Assembly (NCBI RefSeq): GCF_000308875.1
Contig: NZ_BAGL01000002.1
Span: 186,001 to 250,000, forward strand
Direction: 5' to 3'
Length of the DNA: 64,000 nt
From: Nocardia transvalensis NBRC 15921
Lineage (GTDB): Bacteria; Actinomycetota; Actinomycetes; Mycobacteriales; Mycobacteriaceae
This document shows positions 34,696 through 42,971 of this stretch, in pieces. The translations under genes and the position numbers were made by a program. The notes beneath the pieces were generated by a model, which made no database searches, was not told the origin of the DNA, and worked only from the letters and a program-made list of their open reading frames with translations. The first letter of the stretch is position 1, and every line of letters begins with the position of its first letter.

Positions 34696-34718
34696 TCCCG
34701 GCCAAAAACGTGCCGGGA
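34696..34718 (+). repeat. Fixed-loop hairpin element, copy 4
   Basis: TCCCGGC, loop CAAAAACGT, GCCGGGA, same stem as copy 1. It is in sense orientation for cwlM, 78 bases beyond its stop. Confidence 0.65.
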
Positions 34719-34725
34719 CCCCTCT

Positions 34726-34806
34726 TTGTTGGCCCGCGCGCCTTCTTGTCGGCCCGCACGCCTTCTTGTTGGCCCGGCACGCCATCTTGTTGGCCCGCAC
34801 GCCATC
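34726..34806 (+). repeat. Tandem 20-base repeat, four copies
   Basis: Units TTGTTGGCCCGCRCGCC(T/A)TC at 34726, 34746, 34766 (21 bases) and 34787 run directly into the left arm of hairpin copy 5 (TTTGTTGTCCCGGCACGC). They look derived from it. Confidence 0.8.
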
Positions 34807-34843
34807 TTTGTTGTCCCGGCACGCTTTTGGCCGGGACAACAAA
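34807..34843 (-). repeat. Fixed-loop hairpin element, copy 5
   Basis: A 14-bp perfect stem (TTTGTTGTCCCGGC) closes the loop ACGCTTTTG, the same loop as copy 2. On the minus strand it begins six bases past the stop of the GNAT gene, in sense. Confidence 0.8.
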
Positions 34844-34849
34844 GGACCG

Positions 34850-35632
34850 TCAGGGGCAGCCCACCCGGGACTTCGACTCCATCGACGCGGCCGCCAGCAG
34901 CTGATCCAGGGCGTGCTCCACGTCTTCCTTCCAGAAGTGATCGCTGTCGAGTTCCAGGCGCAGCCGCGGGAAGCGGTGGTGCGGCGCGACGACGGTGAAC
35001 CCGACGTCCTCCAGGAAGTCGGCATCGATCATGCAGCTCTCGGGGGAGCACGCCGAATCGGCCCGATGCCGGGGCGCGGACGGCGCCCCCTGCGCGGGTG
35101 AGTCGATTCGCTCCAGCAGGAACATCGACCGGACCGACCGCGTGGACAGTGCGGTCGCCGCCGGGTCCTTGCGGATGCCGAACGCCTCGATGGCGCGCAC
35201 GCCACGCCGCACCAGATCGTTGACCACGGCCTGAATCAGCCGGGCGGCGACCTCACCGTCCTGGTAGGGGAATTCGGACCGCAGCGTGGTCAGCAGGACG
35301 GCGTCCGGGCTCACGGGTGACGTCGGGAACAACGCCGCCCGCGGCACCACGCTCGGCGGCGAATACAGGGCACAGCCCGCCGCCTGCCCGTCGATCAGAG
35401 CGACCTGACCGCACGACCCCCATTCGAGCATGACGGTGGACAGCCAGGCCTCCTTCTCGAAGACCGGGTCGCTGAATTCGCGAGAGTCCGCCGCCACGGC
35501 CGGATCGATCTCCCAGAACACGCACCGCCGGGCGTGTGCGGGCAGGTTGTCGAGTCCGCCGAGGGTCAGTGCGGTAACGCTGGTCGACACCGCTCTACTC
35601 AGCCTCCAGCTTTCCGATTCATCCACACTCAC
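34850..35632 (-). CDS. Rv3916c-like acetyltransferase-fold protein
   Basis: A 260-residue soluble protein, syntenic with M. tuberculosis Rv3916c, resembling GNAT acetyltransferases. The central part (CGQVALIDGQAAGCALYSPP, then DAVLLTTLRSEFPYQDGEVAARLIQAVVNDLVRRGVRAIEAFG in part) has the strand-helix order of the acetyl-CoA site, but the RxxGxG/A loop is weak (QDGEVA). The end, WKEDVEHALDQLLA, is the usual closing helix of the family. It lies upstream of nothing on its strand except a 231-base repeat-rich gap, and downstream of parAB. Substrate unknown; its fixed place beside the chromosome partition genes is conserved in relatives. Confidence 0.85.
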   Translation of the reverse strand: MSVDESESWRLSRAVSTSVTALTLGGLDNLPAHARRCVFWEIDPAVAADSREFSDPVFEKEAWLSTVMLEWGSCGQVALIDGQAAGCALYSPPSVVPRAALFPTSPVSPDAVLLTTLRSEFPYQDGEVAARLIQAVVNDLVRRGVRAIEAFGIRKDPAATALSTRSVRSMFLLERIDSPAQGAPSAPRHRADSACSPESCMIDADFLEDVGFTVVAPHHRFPRLRLELDSDHFWKEDVEHALDQLLAAASMESKSRVGCP

Positions 35633-35814
35633 GCCGCATCAATATCTACTCGCCAGCAAGAATAAGCGATCAAGCGAACCGCCTCATTTCCGATAGCAGT
35701 GCTGTCCATCAGGATCGCAGCGCGGCACCCACGCCACTGTCACAGTGACGTTTCGCCGCCGGGCCTAGGTATCTCCGGTGATAACGCGGTTTTCGGCCGC
35801 GATCACTCGTCGTT

Positions 35815-36816
35815 CTAGCCCTGCTGCTCCATCATCTTCACGATGCGTTCCAGATCGGCGAGATCGCCGAATTCGACGACGATCTTGCCTTTTTTCTTAC
35901 CCATACTCACCGTGACGCGAGTGTCGAACGAATCGGCCAACCGCTCGGCCAATCGATCCAGGCCGGGCATCTGGACCGGCTTGCGCTCGGCGGGACGGCG
36001 ATCCTTCTCCTCATCCGGGTACCGGTTGGCGAGGGTGACCGCCTCCTCGGTGGCGCGGACCGAGAGGCCTTCGGCGACAATCCGTTCCGCCAGCTTTTCC
36101 TGCGCCTCGGCGCCGGACTCCAGGCCGAGCAGTGCGCGGGCATGCCCGGCGGAGAGCACGCCGGCCGCGACTCGCCGCTGGACCGGGATCGGTAACTTCA
36201 GCAGGCGGATCATATTCGTGACAACCGGCCGGGACCGGCCGATCTTGGTCGCCAGTTCCTCGTGGGTGACGCCGAATTCCTCGAGCAGCTGCTGATAGGC
36301 CGCCGCCTCTTCGAGCGGGTTGAGCTGCACCCGGTGGATGTTCTCCAGCAGGGCGTCGCGCAGCATCGCGTCGTCGGTGGTCTCCCGGACGATGGCCGGG
36401 ATGGTCTCCAGCTCCGCCTGCTGGCATGCACGCCAGCGACGCTCGCCCATGACGAGCTGATACCGCGGGGTAGGGGAGGACTCCAGCAGCCGCACCACGA
36501 TCGGCTGCATGAGGCCGAATTCGCGGACGGAATGGATCAGTTCGTCGAGGGCGTCCTCCTCGAAGACCTGGCGCGGCTGCTTGGGATTCGGCTCGATCTG
36601 GTCCGGCGGGATCTCGCGGTAGACGGCGCCGGCATCGGGCCCGTCGGCGGGATCGGGGACCCGATGCAGATACGCCGACGCCGGATGCGGGCCGATCGGA
36701 TCCAGGCCGATGACGGCATTCGCGGCGGCGCTTCCGAGCCCCTGCACATCGGTCGGCCCGGTCGGGATCAACGCGGCGAGACCGCGCCCCAATCCGCCCT
36801 TCTTCGCCTGACTCAT
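35815..36816 (-). CDS. parB: Chromosome partition protein ParB
   Basis: A 333-residue CTP-dependent DNA clamp that loads at parS. The N-terminal [18 protein letters not shown] is the usual ParA-interacting segment. The CTP-binding motifs follow ([10 protein letters not shown] and [12 protein letters not shown], the GERR box). A helix-turn-helix spans about residues 180-225 ([23 protein letters not shown] in part), and the last 50 residues form the dimer domain. It follows parA by four bases. Candidate parS sites fill the gap upstream of parA, in the parA coding region and near rsmG and gyrB, so ParB would spread across this region. Confidence 0.96.
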   Translation of the reverse strand: MSQAKKGGLGRGLAALIPTGPTDVQGLGSAAANAVIGLDPIGPHPASAYLHRVPDPADGPDAGAVYREIPPDQIEPNPKQPRQVFEEDALDELIHSVREFGLMQPIVVRLLESSPTPRYQLVMGERRWRACQQAELETIPAIVRETTDDAMLRDALLENIHRVQLNPLEEAAAYQQLLEEFGVTHEELATKIGRSRPVVTNMIRLLKLPIPVQRRVAAGVLSAGHARALLGLESGAEAQEKLAERIVAEGLSVRATEEAVTLANRYPDEEKDRRPAERKPVQMPGLDRLAERLADSFDTRVTVSMGKKKGKIVVEFGDLADLERIVKMMEQQG

Positions 36817-36820
36817 CGGC

Positions 36821-37834
36821 TCACCGGCCCCTTTCCTCGTTCACTCCACCAGCTGTGCCCACCACAGCACTCCGGGCGGCCATCTCGCGGCCCGCATCCA
36901 GATAACTCATCGCACCACGGGAACCCGGATCGTAATCCAGGACCGTCATGCCGTACCCCGGCGCCTCCGAAACCTTGACGCTCCGGGGGATCACCGAGCG
37001 CAGCACCACATCCCCGAAGTGCCCGCGCACCTCCTCGGCGACCTGATCCGCGAGCTTGGTGCGCCCGTCGTACATCGTGAGGACGACGGTCGACACGTGC
37101 AGCTCCGGATTCAGATGCGCCTGCACCAGACCGATATTCCGGATCAGCTGCCCCACACCCTCCAGCGCGTAGTACTCGCACTGGATCGGGATCAGCACCT
37201 CCTTGGCGGCCACCATCGCGTTCACGGTGAGCAGGCCGAGTGAGGGCGGGCAGTCGATCATCACGTAGTCGATGTCGTAGCCGGCCAGATTCGCGTCCTG
37301 GATCGCCGCCTTGAGGCGACCCTCGCGAGCCACCATGGAGACGAGTTCGATCTCGGCGCCGGCCAGGTCGATAGTGGCCGGGATGCACAGCAGCCGCTCG
37401 TTGTGGGGGCTGCGCTGGATCGCCTCCTGGACGGAGACCTCGCCGATGAGAAGTTCGTAGCTGGAGGGGACGCCGGAATGATGTTCGACGCCCATCGCCG
37501 TACTGGCGTTGCCCTGCGGATCGAGATCGATGACCAGCACGGTCATCCCCTGTAGCGCCAGCGCGGCAGCAAGATTCACGGCGGTCGTGGTCTTGCCGAC
37601 ACCACCCTTCTGATTCGCGATGGTGATGATGCGTTGCTCACGCGGCTTGGGGATGGTCATCGAACCAGGATGCAGTACCTGACTCGCACGCTGCGCCTCC
37701 GCCGCTATGGGCGTGTCGGCGGTGATGCTCCCGTACGGACGACCGAGCTCATCCAGATCGAAGCCGCTTCCGTCCAGCATTCCGGGCACGCGCGACGTTG
37801 TTTCCCGTGAAACATTCGCCGGACCGTTCGACAT
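36821..37834 (-). CDS. parA: Chromosome partition ATPase ParA
   Basis: A 337-residue Walker-type ATPase that positions ParB-bound origins. The deviant Walker [10 protein letters not shown] is at residues 76-84. Walker A' and B follow ([13 protein letters not shown], then [12 protein letters not shown]). About 60 residues of N-terminal extension, rich in polar residues, precede the domain. ATG 37834 is chosen for MSNGPANV; the frame runs further upstream without coding character. A near-parS site (TGTTTCCCGTGAAACA) lies inside codons 8-12, so part of the coding sequence doubles as a ParB site. parB follows with a four-base gap. Confidence 0.96.
   Translation of the reverse strand: MSNGPANVSRETTSRVPGMLDGSGFDLDELGRPYGSITADTPIAAEAQRASQVLHPGSMTIPKPREQRIITIANQKGGVGKTTTAVNLAAALALQGMTVLVIDLDPQGNASTAMGVEHHSGVPSSYELLIGEVSVQEAIQRSPHNERLLCIPATIDLAGAEIELVSMVAREGRLKAAIQDANLAGYDIDYVMIDCPPSLGLLTVNAMVAAKEVLIPIQCEYYALEGVGQLIRNIGLVQAHLNPELHVSTVVLTMYDGRTKLADQVAEEVRGHFGDVVLRSVIPRSVKVSEAPGYGMTVLDYDPGSRGAMSYLDAGREMAARSAVVGTAGGVNEERGR
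37799..37814. other. parS-like site inside parA
   Basis: TGTTTCCCGTGAAACA, one change (A to C at position 7) from the consensus TGTTTCACGTGAAACA. It encodes VSRETT near the ParA N-terminus. Confidence 0.75.
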
Positions 37835-38136
37835 ACAGGCTCCTAACCCCGAGAACTTCAGACACGTGCCAAGCAGCGTCAGCGCCGCATCGGCTCGAGC
37901 AAACGAAGCGCCGCGCGACGGAAATCGAGTCCGATGCCCATCCTGGCGGCCTGTAGGCACCGCGAATCTGCGCTCACGCTCGATGACACCTAGCTTGCCA
38001 GCCCCGAACGCATTACGGAAGTTGAACCGCTGCGATCACACCCCAACACGCAAAGTTTCTTGTCCGGAAGCCCTTTCGGCGACCTCCGGACGCCTCCGCG
38101 CCGTCTGTTCGAAGGGGAGCGGGGCAGCGGCATCCA

Positions 38137-38152
38137 TGTTTCATGTGAAACA
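38137..38152 (+). other. parS variant 1 (TGTTTCATGTGAAACA)
   Basis: Differs from the palindromic parS only in the centre (ATGT for ACGT), which makes it directional; read forward here. Confidence 0.75.
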
Positions 38153-38183
38153 GCTGAGCCGCGGCACCCCCACCGACTCTTCA

Positions 38184-38199
38184 TGTTTCACATGAAACG
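38184..38199 (-). other. parS variant 2 (TGTTTCACATGAAACG)
   Basis: The reverse complement of variant 1 except for the last base; it forms an inverted pair with variant 1, 31 bases away. Confidence 0.7.
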
Positions 38200-38307
38200 A
38201 CGCCCACCCGGACCGTGAGGAAGTCGATGCGACAGAGACTCGGGCCTACACACGGGACCGCGCGCGCCGCATCGACTTCCTCAGTAGCGCACGACGATCG
38301 GCCGCCA

Positions 38308-38323
38308 TGTTTCATGTGAAACC
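38308..38323 (+). other. parS variant 3 (TGTTTCATGTGAAACC)
   Basis: Forward orientation, with the last base changed from A to C. Confidence 0.7.
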
Positions 38324-38452
38324 ACGTGCCCGATGCGACACCGTCCCGCAGGAGTGAGCGTCCGAAGGATCCGTCCCGAGGGACAACGCATGGACAAAAG
38401 GCGAGAGACGAGAAGGAAGGAGGAGAAGGGAAGAGAGCGAAGAGGAGCGGAG

Positions 38453-38514
38453 CGGACGGAGAGCCGGGCGGACGGAGAGCCGGGCGGACGGAGAGCCGGG
38501 CGGACGGAGAGCGG
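38453..38514 (+). repeat. Tandem 16-base repeat in polypurine stretch
   Basis: CGGACGGAGAGCCGGG is repeated 3.8 times without a break, inside the purine-rich region of the parA-rsmG gap. Confidence 0.85.
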
Positions 38515-38685
38515 ACAACGAGGGGTGCGGAGACAGAAGGAGTGAGACGAAGTGAGGGCAGACGGACGGGACAAAGGGGCGACGAGACGGGACGGACAAG
38601 GGGAGAGGGCAAAAGGGGGACGGGATGAGAGGGAGAGGGGAGAGCAGAAGGGGGCGGATGGGAGGGCGGGAGGCGGACCCCGCCG

Positions 38686-38701
38686 TGTTTCACATGAAAC
38701 A
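38686..38701 (-). other. parS variant 4 (TGTTTCACATGAAACA)
   Basis: Exact reverse complement of variant 1. Confidence 0.75.
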
Positions 38702-38787
38702 TCGACCGCGAACGGCGGACATCCCAATCACCGTCTACGACTCACACCTACGAGAGCCCCAGCACCCAACGCTCACTCAGTCGGCCA

Positions 38788-38803
38788 TGTTTCATGTGAA
38801 ACA
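38788..38803 (+). other. parS variant 5 (TGTTTCATGTGAAACA)
   Basis: Identical to variant 1; 59 bases from the 3' end of rsmG. Confidence 0.75.
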
Positions 38804-38862
38804 AGCGAGCCGCCCTCGCCCGGTTCAGAACCGAAGGCGACGGCGGCTCAGGGAAGACTCGA

Positions 38863-39579
38863 CTAACGACGACGCTTGGACTTACCGCGCTCGCCGCGAC
38901 GCTCGGCGCGGGGGAGGCGCTCGACGCTCAGGACGACCGTCGGCGGGGAGACGATGCCGGCGCCGCACTCGAGCACCTCGGCATTGCCGCCGCCGACCCG
39001 GGCGAGATCCTCACGGTCCCGCTCCAATTCCTCGGCGGCACTGGATCCCTTGAGCGCCAGCATCCGGCCGTGGTCTCGCACCAGCGGCAGCGACCACTTC
39101 GCGAGTTTGGCCAGCGGGGCGACCGCGCGGGAGGTGACGATATCGGCGCCGCCGGCGACCTTGCGGACGTCCGGCTGCTCCGCCCGGCCGCGCACCACCG
39201 TCACCTCCAGTCCGGCTTCCTCGATGAATTCGGCGAGAAAGATCGTCCGGCGCAGCAGCGGCTCGACCAATGTCACCCGGAGATCGGGACGCGCGATGGC
39301 GAGCGGGATTCCGGGCAGTCCGGCGCCGCTGCCGATATCCACGACCGCCGCCCCCGACGGGATCAGCTCGCCGAGTACTGCGCAGTTGAGGATGTGCCGA
39401 TCCCACAGCCGGGGTACCTCGCGCGGGCCGATCAGGCCGCGCTCCACACCGGCGGTCGCCAGCGCCGCGCAGTATTGCCGGGCGAGCGGGAGGCGGTCAC
39501 CGAACACCCGCTCCGCCGTCGCGGGCGGCTCCGGGACGGCCGCCGTGCCCGGGGCAGGGGAGTCCCCCGATTCGGTCAC
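38863..39579 (-). CDS. rsmG: 16S rRNA (guanine-527 N7) methyltransferase RsmG
   Basis: A 238-residue SAM-dependent methyltransferase (GidB). The SAM motif [20 protein letters not shown] is in the first third. [16 protein letters not shown] is the family's N-terminal signature. The C-terminus is basic (KSKRRR). Loss of this enzyme gives low-level streptomycin resistance in mycobacteria. GTG 39579 has GAGGA seven bases upstream; ATG 39606 (MFHVERGTG) is nine codons earlier with GGAAGG directly against it. If the later start is used, the near-parS at 39591 lies in the leader; with the earlier one it is coding. A terminator separates it from the jag-like gene upstream. Confidence 0.94.
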   Translation of the reverse strand: MTESGDSPAPGTAAVPEPPATAERVFGDRLPLARQYCAALATAGVERGLIGPREVPRLWDRHILNCAVLGELIPSGAAVVDIGSGAGLPGIPLAIARPDLRVTLVEPLLRRTIFLAEFIEEAGLEVTVVRGRAEQPDVRKVAGGADIVTSRAVAPLAKLAKWSLPLVRDHGRMLALKGSSAAEELERDREDLARVGGGNAEVLECGAGIVSPPTVVLSVERLPRAERRGERGKSKRRR

Positions 39580-39590
39580 ACCGGTTCCTC

Positions 39591-39604
39591 GTTCCACGTG
39601 AAAC
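39591..39604. other. parS-like site at the rsmG start
   Basis: GTTCCACGTGAAAC, one change from GTTTCACGTGAAAC and the same as the core of the Bacillus subtilis parS. It spans the possible start codons of rsmG. Confidence 0.75.
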
Positions 39605-39652
39605 ATCCTTCCGGATCGGGCGGCGGCGGGACATATCGACCCCCGCACAAGG

Positions 39653-39687
39653 GTAGGGCCCCCGGTTCCGCGAACCGGGGGCCCTAC
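39653..39687 (-). terminator. Hairpin terminator after the jag-like gene
   Basis: A perfect 16-bp stem (GTAGGGCCCCCGGTTC) with a three-base loop lies 14 bases beyond the stop of the jag-like gene, ending the rnpA-yidD-yidC-jag run. Confidence 0.8.
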
Positions 39688-39701
39688 GCATTACTTGTCA
39701 C

Positions 39702-40319
39702 TCAGGACGGCAGCACGACCACGTGCCGGTTGGGCTCCACGCCCTCGCTCTCGCTGGCGACACCGTCGATCTCCGCCACGGCGTCGTGCACGATCTTGCG
39801 CTCGAACGGCGTCATCGCGGCCAGCGATTCCGGCTCGCCCGACTCCAGCACCCGCCGCGCCGCGGCCTCGCCCAGCGAGCTCAACTCCTCGCGGCGCTTC
39901 GCCCGCCAGCCCGCCACGTCCAGCATCAGCCGGCTCCGCACGCCGGTCGCCTGCTGCACGGCCAGTCGCGTCAGCTCCTGCAGTGCGTCCAGAACCTCAC
40001 CGCGCCGGCCGACGAGCTTGGACAGATCCCGTCCGCCGTCGATGCTCACCACGGCCCGGTCGCCCTCGACATCCAGGTCGATATCGCCGTCGAAGTCGAG
40101 AACGTCCAGCAGCTGTTCGAGATAGTCGCCGGCGATCTCGCCCTCTTCGATGAGCGCTTCCTCGGCGTCGTTGGCGTCCTCGGTCACCGCGCCCTTCTCG
40201 GCGTCCGCATCCCGGTCCGCCGCGGCGTCCGTGTCCTGACTCTCCGCCGTCTCCGCAATCGTCGTGCCGTTCGCGCTGAGGGCCACAGTGGCGTCCCCTC
40301 CGTCGGTCTCAACAGTCAT
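39702..40319 (-). CDS. Jag/R3H-domain RNA-binding protein (Rv3920c-like)
   Basis: A 205-residue protein. Residues 1-65 are acidic and disordered. A KH domain (about 70-140: YLEQLLDVLDFDGDIDLDVEGDRAVVSIDG in part, then LSKLVGRRGEVLDALQEL) and an R3H domain (about 145-205, ending NRHVVVLPS) follow. Orthologue by place of Rv3920c. In other bacteria Jag/KhpB binds RNA and helps control cell elongation; here it follows yidC, as in most genomes. ATG 40319 has GAAGGA upstream. The N-terminal Jag_N domain seen in Firmicutes is missing, as in related actinobacteria. Confidence 0.92.
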   Translation of the reverse strand: MTVETDGGDATVALSANGTTIAETAESQDTDAAADRDADAEKGAVTEDANDAEEALIEEGEIAGDYLEQLLDVLDFDGDIDLDVEGDRAVVSIDGGRDLSKLVGRRGEVLDALQELTRLAVQQATGVRSRLMLDVAGWRAKRREELSSLGEAAARRVLESGEPESLAAMTPFERKIVHDAVAEIDGVASESEGVEPNRHVVVLPS

Positions 40320-40391
40320 GTGTGTCGTTTCCTTCAATCTGCATCATCCGTCGTATCCGGCGTTCACCACACCGGGAAGCTCTATGCAGGA

Positions 40392-41483
40392 CTAGCGGCG
40401 TTTCTTCTGATTCGGGCGGCCGCGGTTACCGGATCGCTTGCGATTGCCTTGTCCGCCTTTGTTCGACGACGCCGTCGCCTTGTTCGCCTTGGCGGGAGCG
40501 GAGCCGTTGGTCGCCGCGGCCGGGGTCTCGCCGTCGGCCGCGGGTTCGGCGGCCGGCTCGTCGGCCGCCTTCTTCTTCGCGGCCGGCTTCGCGCCCGGCT
40601 TGGGGGCGTTCGCCGCGCGGCGCTCGACGGCCTGCTGCTTCTTCTGCTCTTCTTCCTTCTCGATACGGCCGAAGACCAGATGCTGCTGCCCGTAGGTCCA
40701 GATGTTGTTGGAGACCCAGTACATCAGGATGGCGATCGGCAGGAACGGGCCACCGACGATCACACCGAGCGGGAACACCCACAGCGCCATCTTGTTCATG
40801 AGCGCGGCCTGCGGGTTGGCCGCCGCCTCCGGGCTCTGGCGGGCCACCGACGCGCGGGCGTTGAAGTGCGTCGCCAGGCCCGCGATGATCATCAGCGGCA
40901 CGGCGACCACGGCCATATTCCACACGTGCGGGATCCCGCCGTAATCGGCGAAGGCGTCCAGCTGCGCCTTGGGCGTCGTGATGGCCACCGAGATGGGGGC
41001 GCCGAAGAGCCGGGCACTCAGGAACGACTGCACATCGTCGGCGTTGAAGACGTAGTTCGGGGTGTGCGCGTTGTCGTAGGCCGACATCCCCAGCTGGCCG
41101 AATCCGGTGCCGGTCCGGTTGAACGATCGCAACACGTGATACAGACCGAGGAAGACCGGCACCTGCGCCAGCACGGGCAGACAGCCCATGAGCGGATTGA
41201 AGCCGTGGTCCTTCTGGAGCTTCTGCATCTCGACCGCCATCTTCTGACGATCGTTCTTGTACTTCTTCTGCAGCTCCTTGATCTGCGGCTGCAGTTCCTG
41301 CATCTGCCGGGTCGTCCGGACCTGCTTGACGAACGGCTTGTACAGCACGAGCCTGAGGGTGAAGACCAGGAACACCACGGCCAGCGCCCAGGCGATGCCG
41401 TTGTCCTTCCCCAGGGCGAACCCGAAGACCCGGTGCCAGAACCACAAGATCCAGGACACCGGATAATAAATGAAATCGAGCAC
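40392..41483 (-). CDS. yidC: Membrane protein insertase YidC
   Basis: A 363-residue insertase. Five core membrane segments are visible, with the conserved arginine in [11 protein letters not shown] (segment 1) that recruits substrates, and a coiled-coil loop after it ([19 protein letters not shown]). The later segments are [41 protein letters not shown] and [20 protein letters not shown]. From about residue 275 a long Lys/Ala-rich tail ends KKRR and may contact the ribosome. YidD is encoded just upstream with a four-base gap and the jag-like gene downstream, forming the usual rnpA-yidD-yidC-jag run. Confidence 0.96.
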   Translation of the reverse strand: MLDFIYYPVSWILWFWHRVFGFALGKDNGIAWALAVVFLVFTLRLVLYKPFVKQVRTTRQMQELQPQIKELQKKYKNDRQKMAVEMQKLQKDHGFNPLMGCLPVLAQVPVFLGLYHVLRSFNRTGTGFGQLGMSAYDNAHTPNYVFNADDVQSFLSARLFGAPISVAITTPKAQLDAFADYGGIPHVWNMAVVAVPLMIIAGLATHFNARASVARQSPEAAANPQAALMNKMALWVFPLGVIVGGPFLPIAILMYWVSNNIWTYGQQHLVFGRIEKEEEQKKQQAVERRAANAPKPGAKPAAKKKAADEPAAEPAADGETPAAATNGSAPAKANKATASSNKGGQGNRKRSGNRGRPNQKKRR

Positions 41484-41487
41484 GGCT

Positions 41488-41835
41488 CTATGTACTCCCG
41501 TCGGTCGTGTCGCCGGTCACCGCGCGCGGCGACCCTTTACAAGTCTGGTGTGCGGCCGGTTCCGGGGTCTCGTGACCGGTGTCGCCGGGAGACGTCGGAA
41601 CGGGGTCCCACCCACCAGGGTGCCAGGGCGCGCATTTGGCCAGTCGCACGGCCGTCAATCCGATGCCGACGAACAGGCCCCGGGTCCGCAGCGCGGTCAC
41701 CGCGTACTCGCTGCAGGTAGGCGTGAACCGGCACACCGGCATGCGGGTGGGCGAGACGTAGGTTCGATACAGCTCGATGAGAAATATCAGAGCGGACGCC
41801 GGGAACCGGGTCAGAGCGGAGAGCAGACGGGTCAT
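41488..41835 (-). CDS. yidD: Membrane protein insertion efficiency factor YidD
   Basis: A 115-residue protein of the YidD family with the signature [11 protein letters not shown] (residues 35-45) and [14 protein letters not shown]. The N-terminal helix is amphipathic and associates with the membrane. The tail after residue 85 is variable. It starts at ATG 41835, overlapping the rnpA stop by four bases, so the two are translationally coupled. It aids YidC insertion. Confidence 0.95.
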   Translation of the reverse strand: MTRLLSALTRFPASALIFLIELYRTYVSPTRMPVCRFTPTCSEYAVTALRTRGLFVGIGLTAVRLAKCAPWHPGGWDPVPTSPGDTGHETPEPAAHQTCKGSPRAVTGDTTDGST

Positions 41836-42188
41836 GGCGATCCGTCCGGGAGAAATTTGCGCAGTGCCGCGCGCAGCTGGCGGTCCAATTCGGCCGAGGA
41901 CAACTCGGCCGCGCCGGGTAGCGCGCGGATCACGATGTCCGCCTCGGCCGGAATCTCGTCCGCCAGCCCGGCACAGATATGACGCAGGCGGCGGGCGACG
42001 CGATGACGAACCACCGCATTGCCCACCGCCTTGCTGACGATCAATCCGAAACGCGGACCGCCGATACGAACCTCGGGTTCGAGCAGTAACGCGTGCACGA
42101 CCAGATCACGCCTCCCGATTCGCCGCCCACGCCGCACCGTCCGGGAGAAATCGGCACGATGATGCAGCCGATACGGCTCAGGCAACAC
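41832..42188 (-). CDS. rnpA: Ribonuclease P protein component
   Basis: A 118-residue basic protein that assists the P RNA in tRNA 5' maturation. The family motif is present as GNAVVRHRVARRLRHI (residues 57-72), and the N-terminal part reads LPEPYRLHHRADFSRTVRRGRR. GTG 42188 is the start. It follows rpmH by 85 bases on the minus strand. The RNA partner (rnpB) is not in the window. Confidence 0.95.
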   Translation of the reverse strand: MLPEPYRLHHRADFSRTVRRGRRIGRRDLVVHALLLEPEVRIGGPRFGLIVSKAVGNAVVRHRVARRLRHICAGLADEIPAEADIVIRALPGAAELSSAELDRQLRAALRKFLPDGSP

Positions 42189-42273
42189 CCGTGTGTCCGA
42201 GCACGTATCGGCTGGGGGGATTCGGCGGACCGAACGGCGAACAGGTCATGGCGCCGATACCGGTGCCGATGAC

Positions 42274-42417
42274 TCAGGCCGTGAGCGAAGCGCGGCCCTT
42301 GCGGCGGCGCGCGGTCACGATCGCGCGGCCCGCACGGGTCCGCATCCGGAGACGGAATCCGTGCACCCGCGCGCGACGACGGTTGTTCGGCTGGAACGTC
42401 CGCTTGCCCTTGGCCAC
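42274..42417 (-). CDS. rpmH: 50S ribosomal protein L34
   Basis: A 47-residue, strongly basic protein with the L34 signature [21 protein letters not shown], shown from residue 4. GTG 42417 is the natural start; the frame is open further upstream, but without L34 character. It is the first gene of the minus-strand run leading to yidC and is divergent from dnaA. Confidence 0.96.
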   Translation of the reverse strand: MAKGKRTFQPNNRRRARVHGFRLRMRTRAGRAIVTARRRKGRASLTA

Positions 42418-42971
42418 GGTCAACACTCCTCGAGTAGGTGGGCGCCCTGCGGCACCCGAAGCTTGTCGGTGAAACTGTTCGCGACGAATGACTGGAATCG
42501 TCGCAACGCCCATCTCGGGCAGGGCAGCACGCAGCCGCCACCGCGACGAGGGGTGACTGTACGAGAGTACTGACCGGCCCGGTCCAGGTCAAACCGGGGT
42601 CCACCCCGTGGCGCACGCCGCTGACCTCGATCGATAGCTTTCCACAGCGGGCGTGCCGGAGCCTCCGCGCGGACGTTCCGGTGACGAACGACACGGCCGT
42701 GAACCGGCCTTGCCACCGACTCGCCCGACCCTTTACGCTACTTAGCTAGAAGATTGCTGCAGAAGCGCTGGTCTAGGCGGCGCGGGGGGCGACACGGCAG
42801 CACAGCTCACATCACTGTGGTTCTCCACATCTGTGGATAATTGTGTGGAAAGACCCCTGGAGTGGCATATTCGTAGGGCCGACGGCCACGTCGATCACTC
42901 GTGTCGCGGGGGACTCGCGGGTGGTGCCCGACCGTCTGCTCCTATCTACCTATTCCGGGGAGGAAACGTAC
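42418..42971. promoter_or_regulatory. rpmH-dnaA divergent region with DnaA boxes
   Basis: A 554-base gap. TGTGGATAA (42832-42840) is the reverse complement of the perfect DnaA box TTATCCACA. TTCTCCACA (42821-42829) lies immediately before it. No gene is supported; the dnaA frame is open from 42843 but without a ribosome site. The region should carry the promoters of rpmH and dnaA, with autoregulation by DnaA. Confidence 0.7.
42832..42840 (-). promoter_or_regulatory. Perfect DnaA box upstream of dnaA
   Basis: TGTGGATAA, complement of TTATCCACA, 132 bases upstream of the dnaA start. I saw no other consensus box in the origin region. Confidence 0.85.

Larger units (their letters stand above)
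37835..38862. other. parA-rsmG gap: parS cluster and polypurine stretch, no gene
   Basis: About 1 kb without a supported gene. It holds five parS variants (38137, 38184, 38308, 38686, 38788). From about 38385 to 38680 the plus strand is almost purely G and A. Short frames here have no ribosome sites and a biased composition, so they are not called. The region also holds the promoters of parA (minus strand). Confidence 0.8.

Noticed and set aside
34726..34806. CRISPR-like array
   Set aside because: Units are contiguous 20-mers with no spacers; no cas genes are near.
38453..38514. Coding region in the purine-rich repeat
   Set aside because: Open frames on both strands follow from the composition, lack ribosome sites and give low-complexity products.
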